This document shows, in pieces, positions 12,901 to 27,900 of a stretch of 64,000 bases of DNA. This DNA comes from Amphibalanus amphitrite (Eukaryota; Arthropoda; Thecostraca; Balanomorpha; Balanidae). Position numbers and translations under genes: made by a program. A model generated the notes under the pieces. That model was not told the DNA's origin and made no database searches. It saw only the letters and a program-made list of their open reading frames with translations. How positions within the stretch are numbered: position 1 is the stretch's first letter; every line of letters starts with the position of its first letter. Location of the stretch: the NCBI RefSeq assembly GCF_019059575.1, contig NW_024881592.1, positions 1 through 64,000 on the forward strand, in the 5' to 3' direction.

Positions 12901-15900
12901 AGGATCAGCCACATCGGACTTCTCTCTTGCCAAGAAAGTTGGGACCAGGCTGAGAAGAACGTCTTGTCAAAGCACCGCATATCCCTGATTTAAATCAAGT
13001 GTCTTCCGGCAAAAATGATTTAAACCAGCGCGTAAAACTGGCGGTAGCCGACAGCGTCTGACCTAATCACCCGACATCAGATTTTGACACTGACAGGTTG
13101 AGTGACAGACACAAAACTGCCGCAGGTAAACAGCCACACTCGCCACCACTTGGCTGGTTTTTCGGTCCGAGAACGAAGGCCAGTTCGGCATGTGCCGGGT
13201 CTGAAGCCACCTGTGAGCGCCAGCGGCCATTTCTGTGGAGCCACATGTTCGGCCGTCTGTGTTTAGAAAGGTCCGGAATCTTTTCAGTAGTCGATGCGGC
13301 TGCGGTATCGCGCCGGCTGAAAATCTGTGACCTGGTTAGAGTGTAAGCAGCCGCAAGCGACCATGGATGCGTCGGGTGGCAAAAACTGGAAACTACCATC
13401 TGTGTTTGACTCATTCTTCAGTGGTGCGACGGACAAAAGTGGTGACAAGTCGGACCAGCCAGAGGAGAGGTCGCCCGATCCGACACCCTTTCAACGAACC
13501 GACGAGCTCAGCGGGATTCAGACGTGTAAGCCAGATGATGGAACGGCGAATGAAGTGACTGGGGCTTCGTTACCTGGAAGAGGAATGGAGACCAACGCGG
13601 AGGAATTGGCGACAGCGACGGCAGAAGACGTGGATGTGTCGGAAATGAAGTTCTCGGGGATGCCTCCAGAGGCAAGTCATGTACCGCAGTCAGCTGAAGC
13701 GAACGAAAATGAAATTTCTGAGAAGGATGGCGCAAAGGAAATAGCCATCATGGGCAAAATAGAAGAAGCTGAGAGACGAAAGAGGAGCTCAGATATAAGC
13801 CTATCCGAAAGAAGAGCCCGATGTGTTTCCGCCCCATCAGGGTGGGTGTCATATGGCACGGTTCTATGCACTTTGTCGTGATTGTCCGTATTGCGTGTTT
13901 TCGAATGTAACCTTTGCATTGCGTTAGCCGCTAGCTACATGTATCTTCTGCTAGCTGTATGTTAGCTAGCTGAATTTTCTGTAAAACGTTAAAGTCTTTC
14001 AGTTGAAGTCTTCATTATTCCGTGGTCGTCTCTTGCTTCATCGCTGGAGGGTCAGCGCGGTCCTTGACACCTGTTGACCGTCTGTTTCAGCAGAGCCGGC
14101 ACCGGTGAGGACGAGGCTCGAGCCGAGAGCTCCGACAGGAGCGAGGCGTCCGTGCACACCCACAGCCACCTGGCCGAGAAGGTGGCTCTCGCGCAGAAGA
14201 CGCACGGCTTCCTCAATACACTGCGGGTGAGGCGAACGACGTGGTGGTTTAGTGCTGTTCGAGAACGGGTGATATGATTCCAGGATTGCTGTTATAATAA
14301 CACTCGAGAAAAAAAGACGACTTGAATTTAACTTTAGGCAATGTAAACAAAACTTGTACCGGCCCTCGGCAATCTGTTATTAACGGCTTTTCACGCACCA
14401 TTTAGTGCCTTTTGGTGGATTATTCGTAATCTGTTTTCTCAGACTCAGCGTTTTCTCAGCGGTTTTTAGTCATTGCGGTCAGTTTGTGTTGGGCTTATAG
14501 CAGTAAATGGTTAGTAACGTCACTCCGATCGCTCTCATAGTCTGAATCATGTTGTTTGCGACTGAAACGTATCCCACCGTTTCCGCTGACCCTCTGCCCC
14601 TCCCCGTTCCCCAGCACCGTTTTCAGAAGTCGCACAGCCGTGACCGTGAGCGTGAGCCGTCCTCTCCCCGTGACCCGGTGAACGGATCGTCGCGCACCGG
14701 CTCCGTGCCCGGTAAGGTCAAAGTCGGGGTCGGGGCTAAGCTGCGCCAGGTTCTGAAAATCGCTGTCTTTATGGCTCGTTTTATAACTAAATATAACTAG
14801 TAAATAAAAATGGAGTTTATAATACTGAAAATGTGGCGTGTTTCTGGACTTACCTTTGGATGCATTCATCTGAGGAGATAGGCTGTGTTGAGATAGGCTG
14901 TGTCGAGTAACTGTTTAAATGGTGTAAGTCAAAGCAAATATTAAAAAGTTCGCGAACATTTATGGACACGCATTGCTATGTTACAAAGTTTTGAATCACC
15001 ATTACGCTTGCACAGTGTACAGTCAAGGCGGGGGAGATTGTTGTGCAATGACAACAGTTGATGCGACTTGAATTGCACCCAATTTGAAATTGAATTCCAA
15101 CCTATTATTCATGCCACATGGTTCAAATCTTATAGGACTGGCAGTCGTGTTGGATGTTTCAGGTCACCCAATACACGTTGTGGTAAGATTACGGCTTATT
15201 TCAAAGTTCCCAAACAGCTATACCTCCATGTAACAACAAGCCATACCAAAAAGCCTTCCTGAAAGACATCCATTTATCAGGCTTTCTTCACCATATAGGT
15301 CATCACATCATCCATCCAAACTATCGGACTTGTTTCCACTGGGATAAGTCCCATTCCGGCACCATCTGGGTCCCTGGCATTTGCGGCCGACCGGAGGCGG
15401 AACGACGCGCGGCTCAGCGGATTTCAGGCTAGAAAGGTCGTTTGTACGACCCACGACAGAGCTAAACAAACGATCGCTTTGATCGGCCGGTCAGGTCAGC
15501 CGACGAGGGACGGGGTGTGTGGGTAACGGCAGAGGCGCTATCGCCTTTAGATGCGCCAGAGCGGAGGGCCCTCGACCCGCATCGGGTGAGGATAAATTGG
15601 CTGCTGGGGAGATCGCTGCGTAGTGCGTGACAAGTGACATATACGGGCATTGGATATCGAAACTTCAGCAATCCAACTAACATCGCAGTCTTTCGCATGA
15701 TCAGTGACGATTCCACATTGCACAGGTGCAAGGTTACTGACCTGTATTGCCACGTGATATTTCTGCTTCTTTTTAAAGAATCAAATTGATATCACCTCCG
15801 AAATTACGGAAAAGTAAGGTAGATCCCATAAGTCGCCATACGTCTATTTTCTTGTTACATATGCTTGAGTTGTGCAACATTTTGCTATTTATCCAGAACT

Positions 15901-18900
15901 TTATCAACATCAACCATGTTTCTTTTCGGTAAGTGAATGCTAGTTCGTGTATTTTTATGTAAATCGTTTCTAACGTTAATTTTCCCAATCTAATATTTCT
16001 GGCGCATCATCGTGTTCAAATTGGCGGGTTCCAGCAGCAAATCGGATCTCACTTCGCCCGATAAATATGGCGACGCGGGCTGACCTTCTCCGTGGCCAGC
16101 CCACCATCGCTATGCGTCTATAATCAGCGCCCGGTGCACTTGTTTAGCGCGGCGCACACTTGGTTAGGTAACGAGCACCACCTGGGTGCGCCAGACGCCG
16201 GCGCCGCCGCCGCGCGTGCCCGCCGCGCCCCACTGTGTCTTTGTGCGCCGGGGCCCCGGTGGCGGTCAGGGGGTCATTCGGCGACTCGGAGTGACTGTGA
16301 ACACCACCATGGCCGGCACACTGAAAGCCAGAGCCGAGAAGAGCAAGAAGAAATTGGTCAAAAAGTGGCGCAATTCGACAGGGAAAGATTCGGATTACGG
16401 TTAGCGTGCAGCTCGGTTGGGGTCCCTGAGCTGAAGATTGGTTTTCAAATGATGTTTGTGGGGAGATTTGTGAAGGAACGTTTGAAGGAGGAGAGTGTGG
16501 TGCTCATGTCACCCAAAGTGCGCTGGAAAGCGCTCAACAACATATGAGAAAGTGCACATTACGTCTCTCCCGTAGCAGTGGATGGTTCAATTCAAGCATC
16601 ATTATTTTTTAGTAATGAGTATGTGTTTGACAAACAAATGTTAACAAAAGACATGATTACCAAGTAATGTATCGTCACTTTATTGGTGGTGTCTGCATAG
16701 CCATTTTCACCAGCGAAAATACCTTCTTCCAAGCGTCTCCCAGCAGGGTAACTTGCAACCACTGGTGACAGGTGCTCCCTTGTTGCAGATGTCTCTCAGA
16801 AGGACCACTCGGACCACGGAGGGGAGTCGTCGGACCCGAGCGGCTCCACCACGCCCAGCACAAAGTCGCCGCGCAAGGGTGAGTGGTGTAGCCGACCCGA
16901 CCCCTAATGGTGTCACGGGGGTCTTGGTCCGTTCATTACGTGTCGGCAGTGTTTAACCCTCGCCCATGTAGGGGGGGGGGGTTGGTGCAACCCCCCCCTG
17001 AGGCTTTTCGGAAATAGTGCAAAAATTTTGGGTACCTTATGGGGCAAACCTTGCGCATCTTTTGATAAAAAAATTTGACCGGGTCATGTCAGGTCACGGA
17101 GTTATGACGTCACAAAGGGAACAGCCTCCGGCCGGATTTTCACAAACTGAGTGCCAACGCCCGAGGTTTCCTGCCGGTGGTACGGACATCGGTTGATGGA
17201 TCGTGATGAAACTTCCCATGCATGTTGGGGCAAGTATTGGCTATCATATGGTATAAGAAACTTGACCGGGTCAGGTCAGGTCACGGAGCTATGACGTCAC
17301 AAGAGGAACAGCGTCCGGTACTATTTTTGAAAAGCGCCCGAACCACTATTTTGCTAATTCTTGTCACCTCAATGGGAATATGCAGCAATATTAGCTTCTA
17401 TAGGGAGCAAATGGACCTCCCAAATCCAAAAATACAATCAGATTTCAAAAATTTAAATTTTGATTTTTCGAATTTCTGCCGCCGACTGTGACCTTGCCGA
17501 CTTCCGGCGCTCCCAACGCGCCATTTTTAGAGCTAGGGAAACGAAATACATACCAAACGATAGAGAATTGATCAAGGAACACGATAGTGAAGGTTTCAAG
17601 TCGATATCTCCCACCGTCTTGCCGCAATCGCCGCGGAAAGTTGAAAAAGTCTATTTTTCCGAAAATTTGACCTTTGACCGGTCAAAAGTAGGTCAAATGT
17701 TGACCTAGGACCAAAAAATATACCACCAATCGCGAGATCTCGGCGAGAGCAATCCGTTGGTCTTTTCCGCTAAGCTCTACGACGCTCCGTTTTCAAACGC
17801 CAAGGGGGGGGGGTCTCACCAACCCCCCCCCCTGCATGGGCGAAGGTGGCAGATCGCCGTTTACGGGCGAGGGTTAAATTGTGTTTATATCACTGGATTG
17901 CTTTTTTCCTGTAATGGATGCAATGTCCAATGGCGCCGTGAAATCACTGCATTGTAAGAAATGTGTGCATCCCCAATATTTTAGCTGGCCGTTGACCACC
18001 CAACCGAGTCCCACTGGAAAAAGTCGGCAACTACATACTAACAACATGATCATTATTTTTAGTGAATCACCCAACTTTTGAAACGATTAGAAACCTGCAA
18101 TCAAGATGACTGCTAACATGCTGGTTTTAACTCTTACCGGCTTCTGCTTTTTACACTTGATTTGACTTGGCGTCAAAAGTCCTTGGTCCCTTAGACGAAG
18201 GCCTTATTGTTGATTCAAAACGTCTTTTTTTTTAGCTTCTCTATATATTTACGGAGTGATGGAGGCGTGGGGGGGGGGGGGGGTAGAACAAGGTCCACAC
18301 CCCCGGGTCCCAAAATCCACTTGCCTTACCGAGGTGGAGGAACATTAAAATGCAGAGTTGCCATTCTTATTCTGATTAAGCGGCATAACAATGAAAGATA
18401 ACTATTGTTTCGGTTTGGAGGTCACAGTTGCGCAAGTGCGTCCCTGTGAGCACTTGTGTAACACAGCTGTGCGTCACTCTGCGCTCCCCATTCTCAATCG
18501 TGGCGTAATTATGAAGTTTACAACTTGCCGATGTCTGAAGGATATTAAAGGGACCATCCCACCTTAACCCGCGCACCGACGGGGGGGGGGCGGATATCCG
18601 CCCCCCCCTGAGGTTTTTCGCGGATAGCGGGAAAACCGCGGCGCGTAGCGCCGCGAAATTTAGTATGACTATTCACTCATCAATTTTACACATGGTGTGC
18701 AAGTTTGAACCTCCTAACTTTAAAGGTCAGGTCACCAGGTCACTTTGAATGACCCAACCTCAAGTCACTTTTTTGCAACTTTGTCACCGTGCCAGAGCTA
18801 CAGTAGATGTCGGAGGCCTTTGAAAGTCGCAGGATGTTATTAGGTCATTAGTAGCTACAATTTGTATATCTCGGAATTTTGATGTCGGTGACCTAAGGTC

Positions 18901-21900
18901 AGGTCAATTTCGCGACCTCCCCATTATAAGTCAATGGGGGAAAAATCAACTCCCTGTTTTTACCACTAAAACGGGTCGGAATGGCCCCATATACCATACA
19001 TGACTTCACATACGATCAACCTTCACTACCTTGAGGTCTGTTTTGCTGTTGGGCAGCTGTAAGGTCATGTGACGTCATCAAAGGTCACCAAAGGTTTTTT
19101 GCCAATAACTCCTTACAGGAACAAGATACAGCCGCGCGGATGGTCTCATTGTGTTCAGCTCGTCAAGACGCATCGAATGATATACATGATGACCTCGAGG
19201 TCACGTGACCTGAGGTCAACCTTTGACCTTGACCTTTCGAGGTCAACATATATATCATTCGATGCGGATTGACGAGAGGATCACGATGATGCCCTTAGTT
19301 TGTTCCTATCTTGACTACTTCGAAAGTTATTCGAGAAAAAACCCTCTCCATATCTAGCGCCGCCATTTTGACTTTTTCGACCCCTGTGACGTCATCTTTG
19401 ACCTGACCTGAAAATGACCTTTGTAAAAATTGTAGACCTTGTCCGTGCGTATCCGATGCCGTTTACCGCTTGTCGCTATCTTGCTTCGTTCTCGAGATCT
19501 CAGGGGGGGGCGGTCATCCGCCCCCCCCCCCGTCGGTACTAAGTTGGCGCAGACCCCCGTCGGTGCGCGGGTTAACATTAGTTTTGAGTTGAGATAGCCA
19601 AGTTTGCGGCCAGGCTCAGAAACCACCATTTATCCTGGTCGCAACCCCCGCAGCTTTATGGTGTTCAAGAAATTTCTTCCCTTTACTTGCAGGGTGGGAC
19701 CAGCTTAGTCCCTATCTCTTAACCATTAGCGGTTTTTTGATGACGTCAGCAGTCATTTCAACGCCCGCCATTCCTTGAACCCGAGTTTTGCTGACCTTGA
19801 GCTCCCTTTTTTATCAACGTGAAATCCGTCGTCGGCGCTGAGAAAGCCTATTGCTTTTCATTTTAATTTGAATATTAGAAGATACCCACCACTGGAACTT
19901 GGACTGATATTATACCAAGGCCGAAGATGATCAAGCTGCCTGCTATATCTGGAGCTTGGTGTTCAACTTCAACATGGAATACAAAACAAAATATCAAAGC
20001 AAACTGGATATGGTACTGCAAGTTAAAGTCCAAAGAAATTTGAAGAGCTGACAATTGACATTAATTCTTTTCCTTCAAGGTTTCCATATGGAGATCACAG
20101 TCACACCATGAAGAAATATTTTTGATGTTAACAGTTGAAAGGGGATTTATCTTCCAGTTTTGACGAAAGACGCTGCTGACTGTCTTTGGAAAAGGATGTC
20201 GGCATGAGGTGCAATTGTGCTTGTGAAGTGGTTATAACTGGTCTTTTCACAGTATTAAATTAAATGTGCCATTGCAGCCAAGTGTGTTATCATGTAAGGT
20301 AAAATCAAAACTACAATGTTGGTTTTACGAGCATTGAGAAGGCTGGTAGGTAACACCTGCCTGTGCTCGTAAATCATGCTGCCAGAGTATTCTAAATTAA
20401 TTTTATCATACACTATTGTTGTCCAGAATGGTTGCACTATTGTTTGGTATCATATTATTCCATGTAAATATGGTAGTGTAAAGTCCGACCAACATGTTAC
20501 CAGATTTGAAGCTGTTACGTTACCTAAGTACCTGTTTTTTACTGGCGTGATGAATGTCACCTGGATTTTGTTTTGAGGTGCAGACCTAGTAACTCTGACT
20601 ACATGGGTTTGAAGCTATTATCTATTCTGTTTTTACTGGCCTGGTGAATGGCGACTGATGTTGTCCGTGGATGGCACTGAAACAAATTTTGAGTGTTTTG
20701 TACAGTGTTTTAATACAATGCTGAGGGCTGAAAGTTGTCTTGTTTAGAGTGGTGAAAGTTCAGGATATGCCAGCCACCATGGTGGGTCAGAGTTAAATGT
20801 GTTGCAGTCAGTTCGGCTTCGGCAAGCACACGGATGGGCATACGCATCAAGACCTGCTCTGCCATACTTTCAGCCAATTTTACCTAGGTAAGTCTTTTCT
20901 TTTTTCTGCCAAAAGCTATGACATTGTGAATTTCAGCACTGTGGCCTGTGTGTAGCTTTCAGGAAAGCAATTCTAAATAAAGCTCTGATAAAGTGCATAA
21001 TCAGCAATGCAGCCCTTTATTACATGTTCTACAACATCTTACTTGTTCCTTGCATGGAGAGAAAAATGCAATGTTATGAATTCGTTTATTCACATAATTT
21101 GACAAGCATGCAGTTACCTGCTACTATCACTGCACAAAACAGAGCAGAAAACATCAGTTGATTAAACACAAGACATAACAGAACCAGAAGTTTACAACAT
21201 AGGGCTGCCGAACCTGCTTCCTCCCACCACAGTTGATGCCATTTCCTAGCCTGGCTTGATGTGAGCACTGAATAGCTGCTTTGTCTAATTACAGCTCACT
21301 ACCATTCAACTTAAACTACTCTCTTTAAAGTAAGAGTGAGAGCGTTCAGTGTTCATAGCAGCTCGACAGACGACAGACAACAAACATCTTGACAAACCAA
21401 CCAGTATTTGATTTGGCTAATGATTTATGTGCTTGTTGTATCATGGCCAAACTACTTTAACAGCAATAATCCCTGTTTCATCTTGATCTTGCTTTTATTT
21501 CCATTTGAACTCAGATCTTGAAACAATCATCTGAAGTGATATCAGATACTGGCTTCTGTTTCTCTTGAAAGCAAGTTAAAACAACAATGATAAACTAAGG
21601 CAGGAGATGTGAGTTGTGGCAGTAGATTTTTGATTCAACATATGTCAACCTTATATTGCTTGAGACCTCTGTGACAGACAAACAAATATTTATAGTTTTT
21701 TGATAGTTTGGATTCTTGGCTTGATTTAGCAGATCAGCTGTGAACCCTGACTTTGAAATCACATAAATGTCATGGTACCCGAACGAATCCTCGCATGACA
21801 TTTCTTCGTAGCACAATTTTTCGTCCGCATTTCTTCGTCTACAAATCTTCGTCGGTGCATTTATTTGTCCATCAATGCTTACTCTTGCATATATTTGCGT

Positions 21901-24900
21901 TGAAGAAGAAATGCGAGCCGATTTTCATATACCCTGGTGCGAGACAAAGTAATGCGATAGGTACGAATAAATGCCCTGACGAAGATTTGCAGACGAAGAA
22001 TTGCGATACGAAGAAATGCCATAAGAATTGTCCTGGAATCCTTTATTGGCCATCATATATTGACCTTGATAAGATAAACGCATCATTCGCGCAATATTTG
22101 TCGCACTTTGATACCAAACTATTGCTTCCAAATGCCGACGTAAAGAAAACCTTTATGTGACGTCATAGAAACAGCGGATTTCCCAAAAAGTAAACAAAAA
22201 TAAAAGTCTTATATCTCGAAAACGGGTGAATATTTTCCGGTAAAATTTGGTAGATGTTCATTTTCGCTCTTTGTGATTCACGCTACATCACTTTTATGCC
22301 AATTCATTAACCCGCGCCCTGCTGGGGGGGGGGGGGTGTTTGAACACCCCCCCCCTTATGGTTTTTCGCGAATATCTCAAAAACGGCGGCGCGGAGCGCC
22401 GCCGTTTTTGGCATACCTTATCACACATCAATTCTACACATGTTGTGAAAATTTCAGACCAAGGTCATGCAAGGTCAGGTCACCAGGTCACTTGAAGTGA
22501 ACTCACCTCATAAAAACTTTCAATGTCTGTCATAGCTACACCGAGTGACCGATCGCTTTGAAACTTTCAGCGATTGCTAAGAGCAATAGCATGTAGAAAA
22601 TGTATATCTCAGAATTTTGATATCGATGACCTAAGGTCAGGTCAATTTTGCGACCTCCCCATTATAAGTCAATGGGAGAAAATTGAAATGCGCCTCTTTT
22701 GGATGAAAGACATTATAAACACTCCCAAACACCGAATTACAAGTGGTTTAGACACAATGAACTTGAAAATGGTGTCCGTGACCCTTGTTTATGCCCTGAG
22801 GTCATCTTAGGTCACGAATGGTATCTATCAGTTTTTCGCAAATAACTTTTGATAGAGGCATGCTAGAGCGATGAAAACGCCTTAGATGTGTTCAGCTCGA
22901 CGATACGGATCGACTGATATGCAACATGACCCTTTCCGGTCAGGTCATGACCTTGACCTGAGGTCAAATTTTCAAGTTGACCTTTCAAGGTCAAGTTATA
23001 GTTCATTCGATGCGTCTTGACGAGAGGAACACGATGCCGGTAAAAGTAAGCTCGTACAAGGCTTGGGTCAAAAGTTATTGCAGAAAAACTGTTTTCGAAA
23101 AAATCGGCTATTTTTGCAGTTTTTGCCCCCTGCAGGCAAAACCGTTGACGTTAGGTCAAATCTGAGATAATTACTCAGAAAGGGCGTTAATAGGGCTATC
23201 GAATGCGCTTTTCCGCGGCGCTGTAGCTCTATTGGTTCCCGAGTTATGCGTTGGCTTCTTGGAAATTTTCGACATTCGACCTGGAAATCGGCGAAATTTT
23301 GCCTTCAATGACCTCTGGTGACCTGACCTTTGACCTGACCAAAAAATTGACCGAAGTGATTTCGTCATTATTTTTTACGCTCTTTCGAACGCCGCCTTCC
23401 GCGTATCGCTACGTGGCCCAGGAGCCGAGTTACAAGGGGGGGTGTTCAAACACCCCCCCCCCCCCAGCAGGGCGTGGAAATCCAGGACCCCCAGCAGGGC
23501 GCGGGTTAACTTTTTTGAAGGTGGGAGGGTCCCTTTAAGACCAAATGAACGCAGCAACTGTTCACGGGACTTATGCCTTTTTAAATGTGTACCAACAACT
23601 GAATGTATTTCCGCTCTCACAGGGTCCGAAGGAAGGCTGAATGGAGAAGCAGGACAGGTGAGGAATACATAATCACGTTACTCTGCACGCGCATGCTCTA
23701 AGACCTGGCTTGCTGGCAAATGGTTCAAAAATATGATCATGCACGATTTCCAGTGGGAGATGAAAAAAAAAACTTAAGTAACCAACGCTCCATGATAGTT
23801 GCAACAACTCAAGTCACAACCATATGCGTGCATGGATCCGGAATGAATCGATCCGGGATCTGACCCCATGGATCTCGATCTAGGATCCGCTCAGATCATA
23901 GCTCCGACTCCTCCATTTTGTCGAGAGATCCACTGAGATCACAGATTCGACCCCTACATTTTGTGGAGAGATCCACAGAAATCATAGATCCGCCTCTCGG
24001 ATCCATGCACATGTCTGATCACAACCCACAGTTGCCTTCTACTCGTGTTCGAACTTGCAGTTTCAGACACTCGATTTTAGCAAATCGCCTCTTTCACCAT
24101 CCCATAGATACTACACTAGTTACACTTACATGTTGCCTTCACTGTTGGTATCATATCATATCATATCTTTTATGGGATCTTTTTTTTAGTTTTTCCCCCG
24201 CCATATGCGCCCGGCTCAGCTGTTGTCACCGGCAGCAAAGGGTGGCAGAGGCGTTCACCAGATTTGTGATGAGCTGACAATACCATGCCCAAACCGTTAG
24301 TTAAACGACACTTGGTAACATCTACCACGCTACCAACAAAGTCGCTCCCAGTTTTACCCTTTTTCCCCCAAAATAAGAAGTGTCAGATTTGCATTTGTGC
24401 AATATAATGAAGCGCTTGGATGCTTACTCCTACCATCTGCGCTCACAAACCCCACTCAGTGAGTGCCGACCTGGCCGTGCCTCTGCCAACGCCGCGGTGC
24501 ACAAGTGTGCAGAACGGTTCACCGAAACTAAACGATCGGCGACAGGAACCCCACCGGCAGCGACCACAGTTGGTAGACAGAGGAGGAGAGTGTGGTGTAA
24601 ATTATCGGCTCATCTTGCAGTGTTTTTATTTTACCTTACAAACATGCTAGTGGCTGAAAAGCTTGGTGGCTTGGGTGTTTTTGTTTCCGTTTTGTCATTG
24701 CGTTATGACAGTTCCCGGTGAACAAGGCTCATTGCTACGGTTCACTGTCATTGCTATGCGTGTCGGTCTTTTAATTGATCTCACACAGAGGATTGGATAG
24801 GTAGAAGAACACATCTCGAATTAAATTTGCGACACGGGTAGAAGAACACATCTTGAATTTAAAGACAAAACTGTTTCCTTCCGATCTAAGCTCGGAAATG

Positions 24901-27900
24901 CCATGGATGATGCACTTTCTGTTGGAAAAGAAGCGCTGAAGTCGTTGTCCCAGTTTGCCAAGACGTCTCTCAAAGTAAGTATTATGTGCACTGTGCAATC
25001 ACTACTCGAAAATAGAGGCTTCGACCTAATTGCATGCAGCCTGTTCGATTATTGCAGCCAAAGCGATGGCTTTTAACATTTGTTATCCAGCTATATCTGC
25101 TTTTCGTTTTCCATGAATTGCGGTATAACAGTAATTCTATGAGAACGCGTCCTAGGGGCGAGTGGTCTTTTCTATGCCGGTGGCGTTCATGAAAAAGTCA
25201 TATTTTGAGCCAGCAGACAAAATGTGAGTTTCTACTTAAGCGTGGAAGTTATCTTTGGATATCGATGGATAACTTATCTCTTTATGACTTATGAGTATGA
25301 ATATCGACAAGGACAGAACGTATAATACATCTGTTTGGATTATATTTTTGGCTGAATCGAAAGGAGATGCTGTCGTAACTAGGTACCCCTACAGCTCTGC
25401 CCCATCCCCCTAATTGAATTCATCTCCGCGAGTCCGCTTTCTCTTCATCCGTGTGAGTCTTGCAATTTTGTTCGTTTCAGCTCCAAATGGTAAATATTTC
25501 AGTCATTCGTTTCGCAGTCTTATCTCACCGTCACCTTCGACCTAAATCATCTTGATCTAAATCTTGATATGAGTCATAACTTCAACCAACTGAAACGTGC
25601 TTCGGCTTCCGCGTTAAATTAAAAACCGCAAGTTAAAAATATTTTTCTCGGAAATGAAAGCATGATGCAACATGTTTTACTTCAATTTAAAACACTTCTC
25701 ATGTATTCTTCTCCGAATTGGTGCATACAATGTTTCAACAATGGTATCCACAATACTTTTCCGGAAATTATTTCACTTTGAGGGCATGTATCTTTCGGAG
25801 CGGCATGTGTCGTCATTTATCTTTGTTTCCAGGAGATCACGAGAAAAGTTTGTTATTGACGAGGCCGCCCGGGCTGAGGCCTGCTGAACGTTATATTTGC
25901 ATTCGATTTGTTCATCCAGGCGAGCGGTATAGCTCGCAGCTTCTGACTTACCGAAAAGTTTAGCCACCAAGAGGGGTGCTGTTTCTGGCCATGTTCCAGC
26001 CGTCGATCCTATAGCAGCTAGAGCCGACTGTTCTAGCTGAATTATATTGCAGGAGAGGGTTTGATGTGATTATGCTCGCAGGTCAGGCAGTATTTCCTGA
26101 CCTGATGTCTCCATCACTGGCTGATGGCTCACTACATTATCTCGTACGGGAGTTGCGGACCCCATCAGCGACCCGGCATTCCTCACTCGATATTCCACAC
26201 GTGCCATTCGACTCTGCAGTAGTTTACTGGCACTTCATGCTTGGCGTCCCGTATTGCCGATCAACCTGACCCAGGTTCGCCGTGAATGGAATGTTCACAA
26301 ACGAGTTACCCGAACAACCCGAAAAACACAGGTACTTTGAGCCTCGCTCGACTATCCGAGTGCTGCGTTCTGTTGGCATACGGCGAGTAGCGACGGTCGA
26401 CCTGAACCGAACTGTAGGCATGTACCCGACGAGTCGGCCCATTAGCCTGATGAGTGTGGCACGTGTGTTCGCAGTGGTGCCATCTACCGTCGATCCTGGC
26501 GATGGTCGGGCCGGCCGAGGGGTCGCTGTGGGTACTGGGTGTCTGTGCCGTGAATCGGCTGCGCTCCATGGCTTTGCTCCTCGTCGCACGATAGGTCAAT
26601 GGTCGTGACACCTGTGCCTCCCATGCAGCGCGTCTTTATAGTGTTGCTCAATGCATATTCACTGCTGGCCTTTTGGGTATTGATCGACCCGAGCGTGATC
26701 GATAAGTCGATGTGACGCGGTCGATACTTTGACCTTGACAATGACGCGCCTTTGCAGTCATTGCTTTTGAGCAACCGGCGTTCCGTTGCGTTCGTTTGAT
26801 GCAACTGGCCGGCTCAGTCCAGGTGCCAATTAAGTGTTGTTCTCTTGCTTGCTCGTTGACTACACCGAGAGGACAGTTTTGGAACTACAGCTGTGGTGTT
26901 CTTTCCGCCAGGACTTCCTACCTATTGCTATAGGTGACGTTCAGTTTGGCACGTCACGGCCGGCCATTAGCAAACAGCGGGGTGTCGGTTGTAGTGCGTA
27001 GTGGGAGGGCAGGCACGCCACTCCGTGCCTCTACCCAGCGCCACTCCGGGCGCCACCCAAGGCCACGTCCGCTGCTGAGCCCTCGCACAATGGGCACGGG
27101 TGGCCCGGACCGTCTCGGAGGTCACGCTGTATAGAAGAGGTCATGCCATGCCATAGAGGAGGTATGACGCTATATATGGAACTGTGGTTCCGTGTCACAT
27201 GGATGGCCGGGACCCGTCAATACGGTTTTATTACCTTAGGGTAAACAAACGGTTGCGTCTACCTCACTTACATAATTATTGCATTGATAAGACGATAAGA
27301 CTGAGACGCATCCGTTTTCTGGATCAATTGGTGAATGGGACTGTGGAGCTGGCGAATGTCTCATACCAGACTGTCACAGAGTCGCTCAGCTCTGAGCCAG
27401 CTGTCATATCTACTATTATAAATCTTAAAAAGTCCGCCGCCGTCGGGGTTACGCAGCCGGCGTTACTCCCAAAAACGCCTATTGCGGCGCCGTCGATTGA
27501 CGCAGGAGGGTGAAATTTTCACGACTCGTGGGTCACGTAATTCAACAGGTCGTATTAAATTTTGGGCACGATGTGGCCGGGGGTGCGCCCGTGGCGCGTG
27601 TTCATGTGCGCCATGGGGTAAGCATTAGAATCGCGACCGGCGCCGAGCAGAGGGCACGTGCTTTAGGCTCAGTTGTTCGCTTAAAAAACTGAGTGAAAAG
27701 CATCAGAGCCGGGAGGTCGTTGACCTTTGACAACGAAGGCCGACACAAGGCACCGCTCGCCAAGAGGATTCGCCATAAATACAATTAATTTGTTTCTGCA
27801 ATATCTCAGCCGTTTCTGGGCCGATTTAGCTGAAACTTGGACTGTCGGTGGTAGTGTAGGGTAGGGTAGGGTAGGGTAGGGTAGGGTAGGGTAGGGTAGG

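Noticed and set aside
18250-18330. Candidate seventh TTAA G/C-hairpin element
   Set aside because: Has a G run and CCCCCGGG but no terminal CGCC motif, TTAA or matching second end.
26224-26611. Overlapping frames of 101-121 codons on both strands
   Set aside because: Mutually overlapping, Arg/Thr-rich, no domain, in a CpG-rich patch where stops are rare.
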